Below are positions 35,444 to 44,308 of a DNA stretch of 58,072 bases, in pieces (positions within the stretch are counted from its first letter, which is position 1; the number at the start of each line of letters is the position of its first letter). The notes beneath the pieces are model-generated. The model was not told the DNA's origin. It saw only the letters and a list, made by a program, of their open reading frames with translations, and did not search any database. Source of the stretch: Wohlfahrtiimonas larvae_A (GTDB lineage Bacteria; Pseudomonadota; Gammaproteobacteria; Cardiobacteriales; Wohlfahrtiimonadaceae); the NCBI GenBank assembly GCA_040394195.1, contig JBEBSR010000010.1, positions 1-58,072 of the forward strand, written 5' to 3'. A program made the translations under genes and the position numbers.

Positions 35444-35872
35444 TCATTCCAAGAATTTTACTGAAAACTGATTTTGTAAATGCTTGGTGGATGTCTTTTG
35501 CCAAAATTTATACAACATGAATTTCATCGTTTTATAGAGATACCAATCACCATTATCATTGAGTGCATGGAGATTAAATTTATAAGGTTGATCATTTTTA
35601 CAGAATATCTCTAATTTAACTTTGCCAACTAAGGCATAAAATACTAAGTAAATAAGCGCAGTAATATCATGGTCTGTATGCTCAAAATCTATGTGGAAAT
35701 CACCCAGAGATAAAACGCTTTTAGCTTCATCAGAATAGAGAATAATATCAAAGCCATTGTCATAATTAGTGAAGATAGAAATTTGATCTTTCACAGAGTT
35801 GTCATAACGAATTTCAGGATAAAGATCTAATTTTTCGATGATAAATTGAATAATGTCATTCTCGCTATTCAT
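35444..35872 (-). CDS. Hypothetical cytosolic protein
   Basis: 142 residues, acidic in the first half, with no signal peptide. I recognise no family. The start MNSENDIIQFIIEKLDLYPEI and the aromatic, charged composition are of the kind seen in small immunity-type proteins of accessory regions. That is a guess from context (SUKH gene 400 bp away). GAGGAG precedes the ATG on the minus strand, and its end is 10 bp from the convergent ModE-like gene. Confidence 0.5.
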   Translation of the reverse strand: MNSENDIIQFIIEKLDLYPEIRYDNSVKDQISIFTNYDNGFDIILYSDEAKSVLSLGDFHIDFEHTDHDITALIYLVFYALVGKVKLEIFCKNDQPYKFNLHALNDNGDWYLYKTMKFMLYKFWQKTSTKHLQNQFSVKFLE

Positions 35873-35987
35873 TTTAATATCTCCTCACTATATTTTTATT
35901 ATTATTATGTTGTACGGTGTGACATCCATTGTACTACTACGATTTATATTCGCCACTAATATTTTATACAATAATTGACTCGTTAAT

Positions 35988-36002
35988 CGTTATATAATAA
36001 CG
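35988..36002. promoter_or_regulatory. Palindrome overlapping a -10 box upstream of the 114-residue protein
   Basis: CGTTAT and ATAACG (arms of 6 bp, 3-bp spacer) enclose TATAAT (35993-35998), 50 bp before the start. A palindrome over a -10 box is a usual operator position. No regulator is identified. Confidence 0.35.
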
Positions 36003-36051
36003 TTAATTAGATAGTGAAAATATTTATGATAATTAAAACTAGGAGAAAACT

Positions 36052-36396
36052 ATGAGAAAAATTATTTTAGCTTCAGTAATATCTGCTTCTGTATTGGGAT
36101 TAGCTGGCTTAACAGCCGTTGCACAAGAAATTCCAGTTCTTAAAAAAGTTGAAAGTTCAGTCGAAAAAGGTACTGATAAAGCCGTGGATGTAGTTAAAGA
36201 TACTACGAAAGATGTAGTTAATGCCGGCACAGAGGCTGTGAAGAATACAGGTGATGCCATTGATAAAGCAAGCGACAAAGTTGAAGATGCAACTAAAAAA
36301 GGCGTAGATGATGTTGCTAAAGACAGCAAGAAAGCTGTGAAAGATGTACAAAAAGATAGCAAGAAAGCCATTAAAGATATTAAAAAAGCATTCTAA
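36052..36396 (+). CDS. Small exported Lys/Asp/Val-rich repetitive protein
   Basis: 114 residues with a signal peptide ending near VAQ. The mature part is a run of amphipathic helical units of roughly 11 residues rich in Lys, Asp, Val and Ala (for example TDKAVDVVKDT, KKAVKDVQKDSKKAIKD), which resembles LEA-like or stress-protective low-complexity proteins. It contains no cysteine and no catalytic motif. AGGAGAA supports the start, and a strong terminator follows. High expression seems likely from its promoter and ribosome-binding site. Its function is unknown. Confidence 0.6.
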   Translation: MRKIILASVISASVLGLAGLTAVAQEIPVLKKVESSVEKGTDKAVDVVKDTTKDVVNAGTEAVKNTGDAIDKASDKVEDATKKGVDDVAKDSKKAVKDVQKDSKKAIKDIKKAF

Positions 36397-36422
36397 TATA
36401 ATCTTTTTGGATAATTGTGATT

Positions 36423-36450
36423 AAAAGCCAGTCTTCAAACTGGCTTTTTT
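36423..36450 (+). terminator. Rho-independent terminator
   Basis: A 10-bp stem (AAAAGCCAGT with ACTGGCTTTT) around CTTCAA, followed by more T. Confidence 0.92.
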
Positions 36451-36520
36451 ATTGAAAAGATTTTATCTATAGTGGGATTTATAGTATTTTCGATCAGTTC
36501 AATTATATTTTGGAGCCACA

Positions 36521-37144
36521 ATGTCCATCACTGATGCACTTTTAGCTTTTTCATTAGCCGCAGCTTTATTAACCATTACGCCTGGATTAGATACAGCTTT
36601 AATTTTAAGAACAGCTGCAAGTGAAGGGCGAAAGGAAGCATGGCATGCTGCATTGGGCATTAATACGGGATGTTTTTTATGGGGCGCAATGATCGCTTTT
36701 GGTTTAGGCGCATTATTGGCAACCTCTGAATTGGCTTATACCATTTTAAAATGGTGTGGTGCTTTGTATTTAAGTTGGCTTGGAATTCAATTAATTCTTC
36801 GACCACGTAAGCAATTTGATCTCTCAAAATCATCTAATGAAGCAACGAATAACTGGTATACAAGAGGAATATTAAGCAATCTTTTGAACCCTAAAACGGG
36901 TGTATTTTATATTTCATTTTTACCGCAATTTATTCCTGCGGGTACATCGCCAGTGATGTGGACCTTTATTTTAGTTTCTATTCACATTGTGATGAGTACA
37001 ATTTGGTCCATAGGATTAATTGTGGCAACACATCGAGCAACACGATTATTGAAAACACCAAAATTCACACGATGGATGGATCGAATCACAGGCGGGATTT
37101 TTATTTTGTTTGCTGTGAAATTAGCCATGAGTAAAACATCTTAA
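36521..37144 (+). CDS. LysE/RhtB-family amino acid exporter
   Basis: 207 residues with six hydrophobic segments. The family motif TPGLDTALILRTAASEGRKEAWHAALGINTG begins near residue 20 (TPG start). SNLLNPKTGVFYISFLPQF is the second conserved block. Members export amino acids such as homoserine, threonine or lysine to prevent overload. The substrate cannot be told. GGAG lies upstream of the ATG. It is transcribed alone with a bidirectional terminator behind it. Confidence 0.88.
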   Translation: MSITDALLAFSLAAALLTITPGLDTALILRTAASEGRKEAWHAALGINTGCFLWGAMIAFGLGALLATSELAYTILKWCGALYLSWLGIQLILRPRKQFDLSKSSNEATNNWYTRGILSNLLNPKTGVFYISFLPQFIPAGTSPVMWTFILVSIHIVMSTIWSIGLIVATHRATRLLKTPKFTRWMDRITGGIFILFAVKLAMSKTS

Positions 37145-37149
37145 GATGA

Positions 37150-37174
37150 AAAAGCCCGAAGTAATCGGGCTTTT
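37150..37174. terminator. Bidirectional terminator between lysE-like and copper genes
   Basis: A 10-bp stem (AAAAGCCCGA with TCGGGCTTTT) around AGTAA, between convergent stop codons. Confidence 0.92.
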
Positions 37175-37194
37175 CAATTCTACAATCCTAGAGA

Positions 37195-38793
37195 TTATTT
37201 CGTCATCAGTTGTCCCATCATACCCAATGTTTCATGCTCAAAAATATGGCAGTGATACATACGCAAGCCTTTCTCATCCTGAATAAAGCGAATGGTCACT
37301 TTTTCATAAGGGCGAAGATTCACAGTATCTTTGAAACCGTTAATCTCAGGTTTAGATTTCTGTTCATTGTAATCATGCTCAATCACTAAAAACTGAGTGC
37401 CATGAATATGGAAGTTATGATCCATGTGTGAGTTGTTGAAAATTACCCATTCTTCCACTTCTCCAGCTTTAACTATCACATCATTACGATTCATATCGTG
37501 CATTTTGCCATTCACTAAGAATAGTAATTGGTTATGATTCATCACTTCTGTGTATTCGATTAAGCGTTTAATGGATGGTTTTTCATACACAGGTAATTTA
37601 CGAATATTTTTTGGCAATGTCACTGATGCACTTTTTTGCAAATTAACTGTTGCAATTTCCGTATCAGGATCTGTGGGTACCATGCCCATTTTACCACGAT
37701 CATAAGCTAAGGATTTCAATGCAACAGTGTCTGTTGATGTTGGTACAACCAATAATTCAGCGCGTTCACCTGGTGTTAATAATAGTTTTTGAATTTCTTG
37801 TGGGTTTTCTAAGAAACCACCATCTGTCGCTATGATATAAACTTTTGTGTTTTCCAACGCTAGATTTAAGAATTTAGCAGAGCAAGCATTCCAAATACGA
37901 ACGCGTGTTGGTTCTGTGATATTCACAGTAGGTTTCAATGCACCATTCATCAACAAGAATTGACCTTCACGGCCATTCATCCAATCATTGAAGGTATTTT
38001 CTGCAATTTTTCCATTAGCTTTGAGTTTAAGGTCAGAGAATAACCAATTTTGCTGTGCAAATTTAGCATAAGGATCTGTTTTAGATTTAACAATGAACAC
38101 GCCTGCTAAACCGCGATAAGCTTGTTCTGCAACTGTATTATGCCCATGAGGATGATACCAATATGTGCCTGCTGTACCTTCAGGAATGGTGAATTTATAA
38201 GTACGTTTTGCACCAGGTTTCACTTCATCTTGTGGATTACCATCTTGATCTGCAGGCACTAAAATGCCATGCCAATGAATTGTTGTTGGTTGTGGCAACT
38301 GGTTATCCAAAGTGATTTCTACAGTATCACCTTCATAAACTTCAATGGTTGGGCCAGGAATGGAATCATTATAAGCCCAGAAATCCGTAGGTTTGCCTTT
38401 GATTAATTCAACATCCACAGGTTTGGCTATCAAAGTTGCTTTGAATAGTTTTGGTTCGTTACTTTCATTTTTTAGCATTGGTAAAGCTGGTAAATCTGTA
38501 CCTTGTGGAATGGCAGAGGTTGGTAGTAGATCTTTGGTGGCATTCTGCAATTGTTGAATGTCTTTGGCTGTTAAAGTGCGATTGCCTAATTGATATCCAG
38601 GAGAGATCATTTGTGCCATATCGTGGCTGTTTTCGCCCATCATGCTACTACTGTTCATATTGCCCATATTGCCGTGATCCATGCCACTCATTTTTCCATG
38701 TCCACCATGGCTTTGACCAAATGCTAATACATTAGTTGCAACAACAGCACCCGCAACAGAAGCCGCGCGAATCATAAACGTTCTACGTTTCAT
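37195..38793 (-). CDS. Periplasmic multicopper oxidase (CueO/CopA-like)
   Basis: 532 residues with a twin-arginine signal (KRRTFM), so it is probably exported folded by Tat. A Met/His-rich segment follows at residues 30-60 (HGGHGKMSGMDHGN and more). The copper ligands are complete: HWHG and YWYHPHGHN for the trinuclear site, HNFHIHG, and the C-terminal MYHCHIFEHETLGMM, which combines type 1 and type 3 ligands. These enzymes oxidise Cu(I) to Cu(II) and protect the periplasm. It is read together with the Met/His/Cys-rich gene 64 bp upstream. AGGA precedes the ATG. Confidence 0.92.
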   Translation of the reverse strand: MKRRTFMIRAASVAGAVVATNVLAFGQSHGGHGKMSGMDHGNMGNMNSSSMMGENSHDMAQMISPGYQLGNRTLTAKDIQQLQNATKDLLPTSAIPQGTDLPALPMLKNESNEPKLFKATLIAKPVDVELIKGKPTDFWAYNDSIPGPTIEVYEGDTVEITLDNQLPQPTTIHWHGILVPADQDGNPQDEVKPGAKRTYKFTIPEGTAGTYWYHPHGHNTVAEQAYRGLAGVFIVKSKTDPYAKFAQQNWLFSDLKLKANGKIAENTFNDWMNGREGQFLLMNGALKPTVNITEPTRVRIWNACSAKFLNLALENTKVYIIATDGGFLENPQEIQKLLLTPGERAELLVVPTSTDTVALKSLAYDRGKMGMVPTDPDTEIATVNLQKSASVTLPKNIRKLPVYEKPSIKRLIEYTEVMNHNQLLFLVNGKMHDMNRNDVIVKAGEVEEWVIFNNSHMDHNFHIHGTQFLVIEHDYNEQKSKPEINGFKDTVNLRPYEKVTIRFIQDEKGLRMYHCHIFEHETLGMMGQLMTK

Positions 38794-38857
38794 AATAAAA
38801 TCCTCATAATTTTAAATTAAATTTGTAATAAATTTTTGGCGATACAAAGCTTTAAAA

Positions 38858-39217
38858 TTACGAGAATATGGGTGGCTTATGGTCCTGAGCTAGATCAACA
38901 GAGTAGAGTGCATCATCTGAAAAAATATTTAATTTTTTAATGATAGCGTGAGAATAACTGAGTTCAGTGCTATTAAAGTTGCTGATACCTAATGTGCAAG
39001 ACATCATTAATGCATCGCAATGAATTTCACATTCCATCAAATTATCACTGGAGTGATGTTTCATATGAGCGCTATCATTATGCATTGTATTTTCCATCAT
39101 CACAGTGTTATCTAATACAGGCACAAAAGCATCTTTCGCAGTGATTGCGAAAGAAAAATTTGTGATGAGTACAGTGATGATCACTAATACTATGGAAAAT
39201 AATTTATGTTTGATCAT
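38858..39217 (-). CDS. Small exported Met/His/Cys-rich protein, probable copper-binding partner
   Basis: 119 residues with a signal peptide ending near SFA. The mature N-terminal half contains MMENTMHNDSAHMKHHSSD and MECEIHCDALMMSC, a mix of Met, His and Cys ligands typical of periplasmic copper carriers or CopL/DUF2946-like proteins. It lies just upstream of the multicopper oxidase on the same strand, which supports a role in copper handling. I recognise no exact family. The ribosome-binding site is weak. Confidence 0.6.
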   Translation of the reverse strand: MIKHKLFSIVLVIITVLITNFSFAITAKDAFVPVLDNTVMMENTMHNDSAHMKHHSSDNLMECEIHCDALMMSCTLGISNFNSTELSYSHAIIKKLNIFSDDALYSVDLAQDHKPPIFS

Positions 39218-39257
39218 GGCAATAATTATATCGGAAAGAAATTAAGCCTCAATTGTA

Positions 39258-39274
39258 TTTACAGATGATTTACA
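39258..39274. promoter_or_regulatory. Direct repeat TTTACA with 11-bp period in a divergent promoter region
   Basis: TTTACA occurs at 39258-39263 and 39269-39274, one helical turn apart, between the divergent copper and ankyrin genes. OmpR-type response regulators, including copper-responsive ones, bind such direct repeats. The link to copper is an inference. Confidence 0.35.
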
Positions 39275-39321
39275 CTAATCTTGATCTAGATTCAAATAAT
39301 TAAAATTCAAGGGGAATCGTT

Positions 39322-39927
39322 ATGAATCAGCAATCACAAGATTTTTTAGCAGCCATTCAAAATAACTACGCAGAAGAAGCGAATAAATATTATTTACAAG
39401 ATCGCTCAGTGATTTTTGCAAGAGATAAGCAAAAGCGCACGACATTACAAATTGCTGCCATGAATCAATATTATGATTTGGTGCAATATCTGATTTTGAT
39501 TGGCGTAGATTTGAATGCACAAGATAATATGCGTTTTAATCCCTTTTTGTGGGGCTGTATTCATAATGATCTAAAGCTTGTCAAAATTATGGTGGAAGCA
39601 GGTGCAGATTTAGAATGTTTAACGCGCTTTGGTGGTAACGGATTAACGCCAGCTTCTGAAAAAGGCAATGTGGAAGTGGTGGAATATTTACTAACACAAA
39701 CAGATATTAATCCTAACCATACAAACTATTTGGGTTGGACAGCATTGATTGAAGCTGTAACTTTGAATGGTGATGATGAAAGACAACAGAAAGTTGTGGA
39801 ACTTTTATTAACGAATGGTGCAGATCCAAACATGGTGGACCCTTATGGTAAAACGCCATTTAGATTAGCAAAAGAGAAGGGCAATATGATGATTGCTGAA
39901 ATTGTTGCAAAACATGGTGGTGTATAG
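39322..39927 (+). CDS. Ankyrin-repeat protein
   Basis: 201 residues, cytosolic, with about five ankyrin repeats. Visible units include TTLQIAAMNQYYDLVQYLILIG, NPFLWGCIHNDLKLVKIMVEAG, and GWTALIEAVTL with VVELLLTNGADPN. Ankyrin repeats bind other proteins; in bacteria small ones lie near catalase or other redox genes. None is seen here. GGGGAA precedes the ATG. It is followed by proA after 42 bp and may be transcribed with it. Confidence 0.85.
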   Translation: MNQQSQDFLAAIQNNYAEEANKYYLQDRSVIFARDKQKRTTLQIAAMNQYYDLVQYLILIGVDLNAQDNMRFNPFLWGCIHNDLKLVKIMVEAGADLECLTRFGGNGLTPASEKGNVEVVEYLLTQTDINPNHTNYLGWTALIEAVTLNGDDERQQKVVELLLTNGADPNMVDPYGKTPFRLAKEKGNMMIAEIVAKHGGV

Positions 39928-39969
39928 CCATAATGGATGCATTTTGAAACACCTTAGGATATGAGATTT

Positions 39970-41244
39970 ATGACAGATTCATTGCAAACATATTGGGCGC
40001 AAGTTGGTCAGCAAGCAAGAACTGCCAGTAGTTCCCTATTAAAAGCAAGCACAGCAGAGAAAAATCGTGCATTACAATTGATCCATGATGAGATCATGAA
40101 AAATGTGGATTTGATCATTAGTGAAAATCAGAAAGATTGTGATGCTGCTCGTGGCAATAGCCTAACAGAAGCATTCATTGATCGTTTATTATTGGATAAA
40201 GGTCGCATTCAATCTATGGCGCAAGGCGTTGTGGATATTATCGCATTGGCTGATCCTGTGGGTGAAATTACGGATGTTAAACCTCGCCCATCTGGCATTC
40301 AAGTAGGTAAAATGCGCGTGCCTTTGGGTGTCATTGGCATCATTTATGAAGCGCGCCCAAATGTGACGATTGATGCAGCAGCATTGTGTTTGAAATCAGG
40401 TAATGCGGCGATTTTGCGTGGTGGCAGTGATGCATTCCACACGAATCAATGTTTAGCAAAAATTCTTCGAGAAGCTTTATCTAATACGGCATTGTCAGAG
40501 CATTCTGTCCAAATCGTTGCGACGCAAGACCGTGCAGTTGTGGATTTAATGGTGACAGCGAAAGATTATATTGATGTGATTATTCCTCGTGGTGGTAAAT
40601 CATTGGTGAGTCGCATCAATGCAAGTGCAACTGTACCTGTGATTAAGCATTTAGATGGTGTTTGCCATACATTTGTGGATGAATTTGCAGATTTAGATTT
40701 AGCTGTGAAAGTTGCAGATAATGCGAAAACTCAGCGCTATGCACCATGTAATACAATGGAAACATTACTTGTGCATGAAAAAGTTGCGAAAGAGTTTTTG
40801 CCAAAAATTGCTGAAGTTTTTGTATTAAAAGCTGTAGAAATGCGTGCATGTGAACAGGTGCAAGCGATTTTAAATGAGCACGAAATCTCTACAGTAATGG
40901 CAACAGAAGAAGATTGGCGTGAAGAATATTTAGGGCCAATCATTGCGATTAAAGTTGTGAAAGATCTAGATGCTGCAATTGCACATATCAATCATTATGG
41001 TTCTCATCATACCGATGTGATCATCAGTGAACGTTATTCGAATACCACGACATTCTTAAGAATGGTGGATTCTGCTTGTGTGATGGTGAATGCATCTTCA
41101 CGTTTCTGTGATGGTTTTGAGTTTGGATTGGGTGCAGAAATTGGTATTTCCACTGATAAAATTCATGCGCGTGGGCCAGTTGGGTTAGAAGGTTTAACGT
41201 CACAAAAATACATTGTATTAGGCCATGGTGAGATCAGAACCTAA
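39970..41244 (+). CDS. proA: Gamma-glutamyl phosphate reductase
   Basis: 424 residues. ProA reduces gamma-glutamyl phosphate to glutamate semialdehyde, the second step of proline synthesis. PLGVIGIIYEARPNVTIDAAALCLKSGNA is the start of the cofactor-binding region. The catalytic Cys is in LDGVCHTFVD. CVMVNASSRFCDGFEFGLGAEIGIST closes the family pattern. I choose ATG 39970 because AGGA is 10 bases upstream; the in-frame ATG at 39961 is only one base from it. proB is not in this window. Confidence 0.95.
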   Translation: MTDSLQTYWAQVGQQARTASSSLLKASTAEKNRALQLIHDEIMKNVDLIISENQKDCDAARGNSLTEAFIDRLLLDKGRIQSMAQGVVDIIALADPVGEITDVKPRPSGIQVGKMRVPLGVIGIIYEARPNVTIDAAALCLKSGNAAILRGGSDAFHTNQCLAKILREALSNTALSEHSVQIVATQDRAVVDLMVTAKDYIDVIIPRGGKSLVSRINASATVPVIKHLDGVCHTFVDEFADLDLAVKVADNAKTQRYAPCNTMETLLVHEKVAKEFLPKIAEVFVLKAVEMRACEQVQAILNEHEISTVMATEEDWREEYLGPIIAIKVVKDLDAAIAHINHYGSHHTDVIISERYSNTTTFLRMVDSACVMVNASSRFCDGFEFGLGAEIGISTDKIHARGPVGLEGLTSQKYIVLGHGEIRT

Positions 41245-41346
41245 GGTAATGGACTATAGTTGTTGTGGTACGTTGTTTATTGATAATGAATAACAGCGTT
41301 AATAGTGTTAGAATGATTCGAATTTTCATTCATTTAGGAGCAGTTA

Positions 41347-41679
41347 ATGAAAGAACAAACTTTAGAGTTGATTCGTCAACAAGTGACGGAAAACCCAGTA
41401 GTGATCTACATGAAAGGTACGCCACAGTTTCCAATGTGCGGTTTCTCTAGCCGTGCAGCACAAGCTTTAGCAGCAACAGGTTTACCATTTGCTGCAGTAA
41501 ATATTTTTGATGACGAAAATATTTATAACTTCTTACCTTTCTATCAAGATTGGCCAACATTCCCACAAATCTATGTGGGCGGCGAATTGATCGGCGGATG
41601 TGATATCACTTTAGAATTGTATGAAAGTGGTGAGTTAAAAGATTTGATGCAAAAAGCCATAGACGAAGCGGCAAAATAA
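41347..41679 (+). CDS. grxD: Monothiol glutaredoxin Grx4
   Basis: 110 residues. The monothiol motif CGFS follows TPQFPM, as in E. coli GrxD. The glutathione-binding WPTFPQIYVGGELIGGCDI block is intact. It carries and transfers iron-sulfur clusters together with BolA-type proteins. The ATG has AGGAG upstream, and a terminator follows. Confidence 0.95.
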   Translation: MKEQTLELIRQQVTENPVVIYMKGTPQFPMCGFSSRAAQALAATGLPFAAVNIFDDENIYNFLPFYQDWPTFPQIYVGGELIGGCDITLELYESGELKDLMQKAIDEAAK

Positions 41680-41688
41680 ACATCATGA

Positions 41689-41715
41689 AAAAGTCCCATA
41701 TCTTGGGGCTTTTTT
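41689..41715 (+). terminator. Rho-independent terminator after grxD
   Basis: A 10-bp stem with one G-U pair (AAAAGTCCCA with TGGGGCTTTT) and T tract, 28 bp before upp. Confidence 0.88.
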
Positions 41716-41742
41716 CCATAGCGTGAAAAATTAGGAAATTAT

Positions 41743-42378
41743 ATGAAAATAGTAGAAGTTAAACATCCATTAGTGGCACATAAATTGGGCTTGTTGCGTC
41801 AGAAGGAAATCAGCACAGCAGAGTTTCGCCGTTTATCTTCTGAAATCACGACAATGCTAGCGTATGAAGCAACTAAAGATTTACCAATGGAAACTGTAAC
41901 CATCGAAGGTTGGGCAGGTAACGTTGATGTTGATCGTTTAAAAGGCCGCAAAGTAACAGTTGTGCCAATTTTACGTGCAGGTATTGGTATGTTAGATGGT
42001 GCTTTGGAATGCATTCCAAGCGCGCGAGTATCAGTTGTGGGGTTTGAACGTGATGAAGAAACTTTAGAAGCACGTGCATACTATGCAAAATTAACAACTC
42101 ACATGGATGAGCGTACAGCGATCATTCTAGATCCAATGTTGGCAACAGGTGGCACTTTAATTGCGACAATCGATTTGTTGAAAGCAAAAGGTTGTACAAA
42201 AATTAAAGGCTTGTTCTTAGTGTGCGCACCAGAAGGTTTAGAGAAAGTTAAGGAAAAGCATCCTGACATCGAAATCTACACTGCATCTATTGATAAATGC
42301 TTGAATGAAAATGCTTATATCTTGCCAGGTTTAGGCGACGCTGGTGATAAGATTTTTGGTACAGTAGCTTACGATTAA
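41743..42378 (+). CDS. upp: Uracil phosphoribosyltransferase
   Basis: 211 residues. Upp salvages uracil to UMP with PRPP. The PRPP-binding loop reads ILDPMLATGGTL, and the uracil site is near ENAYILPGLGDAGDKIFGT. KHPLVAHKLGLLR is the typical N-terminus. AGGAAA precedes the ATG. It heads a string of same-strand genes; slt starts 22 bp after it. Confidence 0.95.
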   Translation: MKIVEVKHPLVAHKLGLLRQKEISTAEFRRLSSEITTMLAYEATKDLPMETVTIEGWAGNVDVDRLKGRKVTVVPILRAGIGMLDGALECIPSARVSVVGFERDEETLEARAYYAKLTTHMDERTAIILDPMLATGGTLIATIDLLKAKGCTKIKGLFLVCAPEGLEKVKEKHPDIEIYTASIDKCLNENAYILPGLGDAGDKIFGTVAYD

Positions 42379-42400
42379 GTAACAAAAGGTAGACATTAGA

Positions 42401-44293
42401 ATGAAGGTAAAAGTAATCGTAGCAACGCTGATCTCAGTGAGTGCTTTGTGGCAAGCTTCTTTAGCACTTAACAGCAGTGAGATCTCTGCTTTTACGAAGG
42501 GGAAAACCTTCATTCAAAATAATAATGTCGAGGGCTATGAGCAATCATTGAAAGCTCTGAAAGGCACATCTGTTGCGCCTTATTTAGAATATTATTATGT
42601 TCAGCAGAATTTGAAGAAATTACCCCGTGAAACGGTTTTAAATTTTCTTCAAAATAATCCTGATGAACTATTCACTGCATCATTGAAGAATGATTTTTAT
42701 CGTTATGAATTGGGGCAGAAGGAATATGGCTTTGTCATTGATCATTTAAAGGATGATCCTAGCCAGTTTTTGCGTTGTATTGCGGATGATGCAATTTTAC
42801 AATCGAATCCCAAAGCATTTGATGCAAAGCGTTTCCAATCTTATTGGGTAAAAGTTTCGACGCCATTATCAACATGTATGCCAGTTGAAAAAGTGTGGTT
42901 GAATAAATATGCACCTGCAGAAATTTTAGATCAAAAAGCAGGAGAATTGGTTCAAAACCTGCAGTTGAGTCGTGCAAAAAACTTGTTGCCACATTTGCCA
43001 GAAGCGAAGCGTAAATATTATCAATCCATGATTCAAATCGTGGAGAATCCTGCTGGGCAGTTGATGAAGCAGGGGCAATATTTTAAAGATTCCAGCAAAT
43101 TCTATGCTTTAGCTGTTCGTCAATGGGGTAAAAACGATTCCACAAATGCGTTGAATGGCTTGGCTTTTGTGAAGAAAAACCAATTAGTAACCAATGGTGA
43201 TTATTCAGCATTGAGAAACTTATTGGCGGTTTATCAAGCAGGGCGAGCGGATGCGATTGATCCTTTAGGCAGAATCGAAAGCATTCCCAAAAATGAGCAA
43301 GGCGATGATGTAAAAATTAGTGGCTTCAAATTGAATGCACAAGCAGGTAACTGCGATGCTGCATTAGATTACTTAGATCGTTTATCCATCAAAGCAAGTG
43401 AAGATCCAACTTGGACATATTGGCAAGGCAAAATGTATCAGTGCATTGGCAATAAAATACAAGCATCTGAAGCATTCAAAAAGATTGCAGGGCAAACAAG
43501 TTTCTATGGCTTTTTAGCAGCGGATGAATTGAATCAGCCTTATGCTGTGTTGGAATCTATTGTTAAGCGTAAAGCGGATAAACGTGAAGCTTTGACAAAT
43601 AAATCATTCAAAGTTGCATTAGAGTTGATGAAAGTGAATGAGCGTAATTTTGCCCATCAAGCTTGGCAGCAAGGTTTGCGTACTGCATCACAAGGACAAA
43701 AGAATACAGCAAGCTTTGTGGCTTATGATCAAGGTTATTATGATTTAGGTATTCGTGCTGGCGTTGCGGCTAAAATGCCAGGTGCATTACATATTCGTTA
43801 TCCAATGGGTTACGAGAAAGAAGTGAATCAAGCAGCTAATTTGTATGGCTATCCACCAGAATTATTATGGGGATTGATTCGCCAAGAGAGTTTATTCCAA
43901 CCTGATGTTAAATCCCATGCAGATGCTTATGGTTTGATGCAGCTATTGATTCCAACTGCTGAAAAAATGGCACAAAAGTTGGGAGAAAAACGCGGTAGTT
44001 TATATGATCCTGTTTACAATATTCGCTATGGTTCAGCATATTTGAATGATGTGAGCGGTGTTGTGGGTAAAAATTGGTCATACATTTTAGCAAGCTATAA
44101 TGCAGGCCCACATAAAGTTAAAAACTGGATTGATCCACCAATGTCAGATATTGTGTTATGGATTGAATCTATTCCTTATCGTGAAACGCGGGGCTACGTG
44201 AAAAGCATTTTAGAAAATGTGGTGATCTATCATTACCAAAAAGGCCGTAAAGTGCGCGTGACAGAATATTTAAATAGCTTTTATCCAGAATAA
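42401..44293 (+). CDS. slt: Soluble lytic murein transglycosylase (Slt70 type)
   Basis: 630 residues with a signal peptide ending near SLA. A long alpha-superhelical N-terminal part precedes the C-terminal lysozyme-like domain. The catalytic Glu is in LLWGLIRQESLFQPDVKSHADAYGLMQLL (QES, about residue 498), and the AYNAGP motif reads ASYNAGPHKVKNW. It cleaves peptidoglycan in the periplasm to form anhydro-muropeptides. It is co-directional with and close to the next gene. Confidence 0.93.
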   Translation: MKVKVIVATLISVSALWQASLALNSSEISAFTKGKTFIQNNNVEGYEQSLKALKGTSVAPYLEYYYVQQNLKKLPRETVLNFLQNNPDELFTASLKNDFYRYELGQKEYGFVIDHLKDDPSQFLRCIADDAILQSNPKAFDAKRFQSYWVKVSTPLSTCMPVEKVWLNKYAPAEILDQKAGELVQNLQLSRAKNLLPHLPEAKRKYYQSMIQIVENPAGQLMKQGQYFKDSSKFYALAVRQWGKNDSTNALNGLAFVKKNQLVTNGDYSALRNLLAVYQAGRADAIDPLGRIESIPKNEQGDDVKISGFKLNAQAGNCDAALDYLDRLSIKASEDPTWTYWQGKMYQCIGNKIQASEAFKKIAGQTSFYGFLAADELNQPYAVLESIVKRKADKREALTNKSFKVALELMKVNERNFAHQAWQQGLRTASQGQKNTASFVAYDQGYYDLGIRAGVAAKMPGALHIRYPMGYEKEVNQAANLYGYPPELLWGLIRQESLFQPDVKSHADAYGLMQLLIPTAEKMAQKLGEKRGSLYDPVYNIRYGSAYLNDVSGVVGKNWSYILASYNAGPHKVKNWIDPPMSDIVLWIESIPYRETRGYVKSILENVVIYHYQKGRKVRVTEYLNSFYPE

Positions 44294-44308
44294 TTAAAGC
44301 GAGTTGAT

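Noticed and set aside
36039..36371. A 110-codon frame on the minus strand opposite the Lys/Asp-rich protein
   Set aside because: It is the mirror of a repetitive coding sequence, has a composition of only Ser, Thr, Ala, Phe and Val, and no ribosome-binding site.
39281..39295. FNR-like site TTGATCTAGATTCAA before the ankyrin gene
   Set aside because: The spacing is off by one base from the consensus, so it does not form a proper FNR box. It is kept only as an imperfect palindrome.
41773..41792. Sigma-54-like TGGCAC-N5-TTGGG pattern
   Set aside because: It lies inside the upp coding sequence near its start and the -12 element lacks the required GC.
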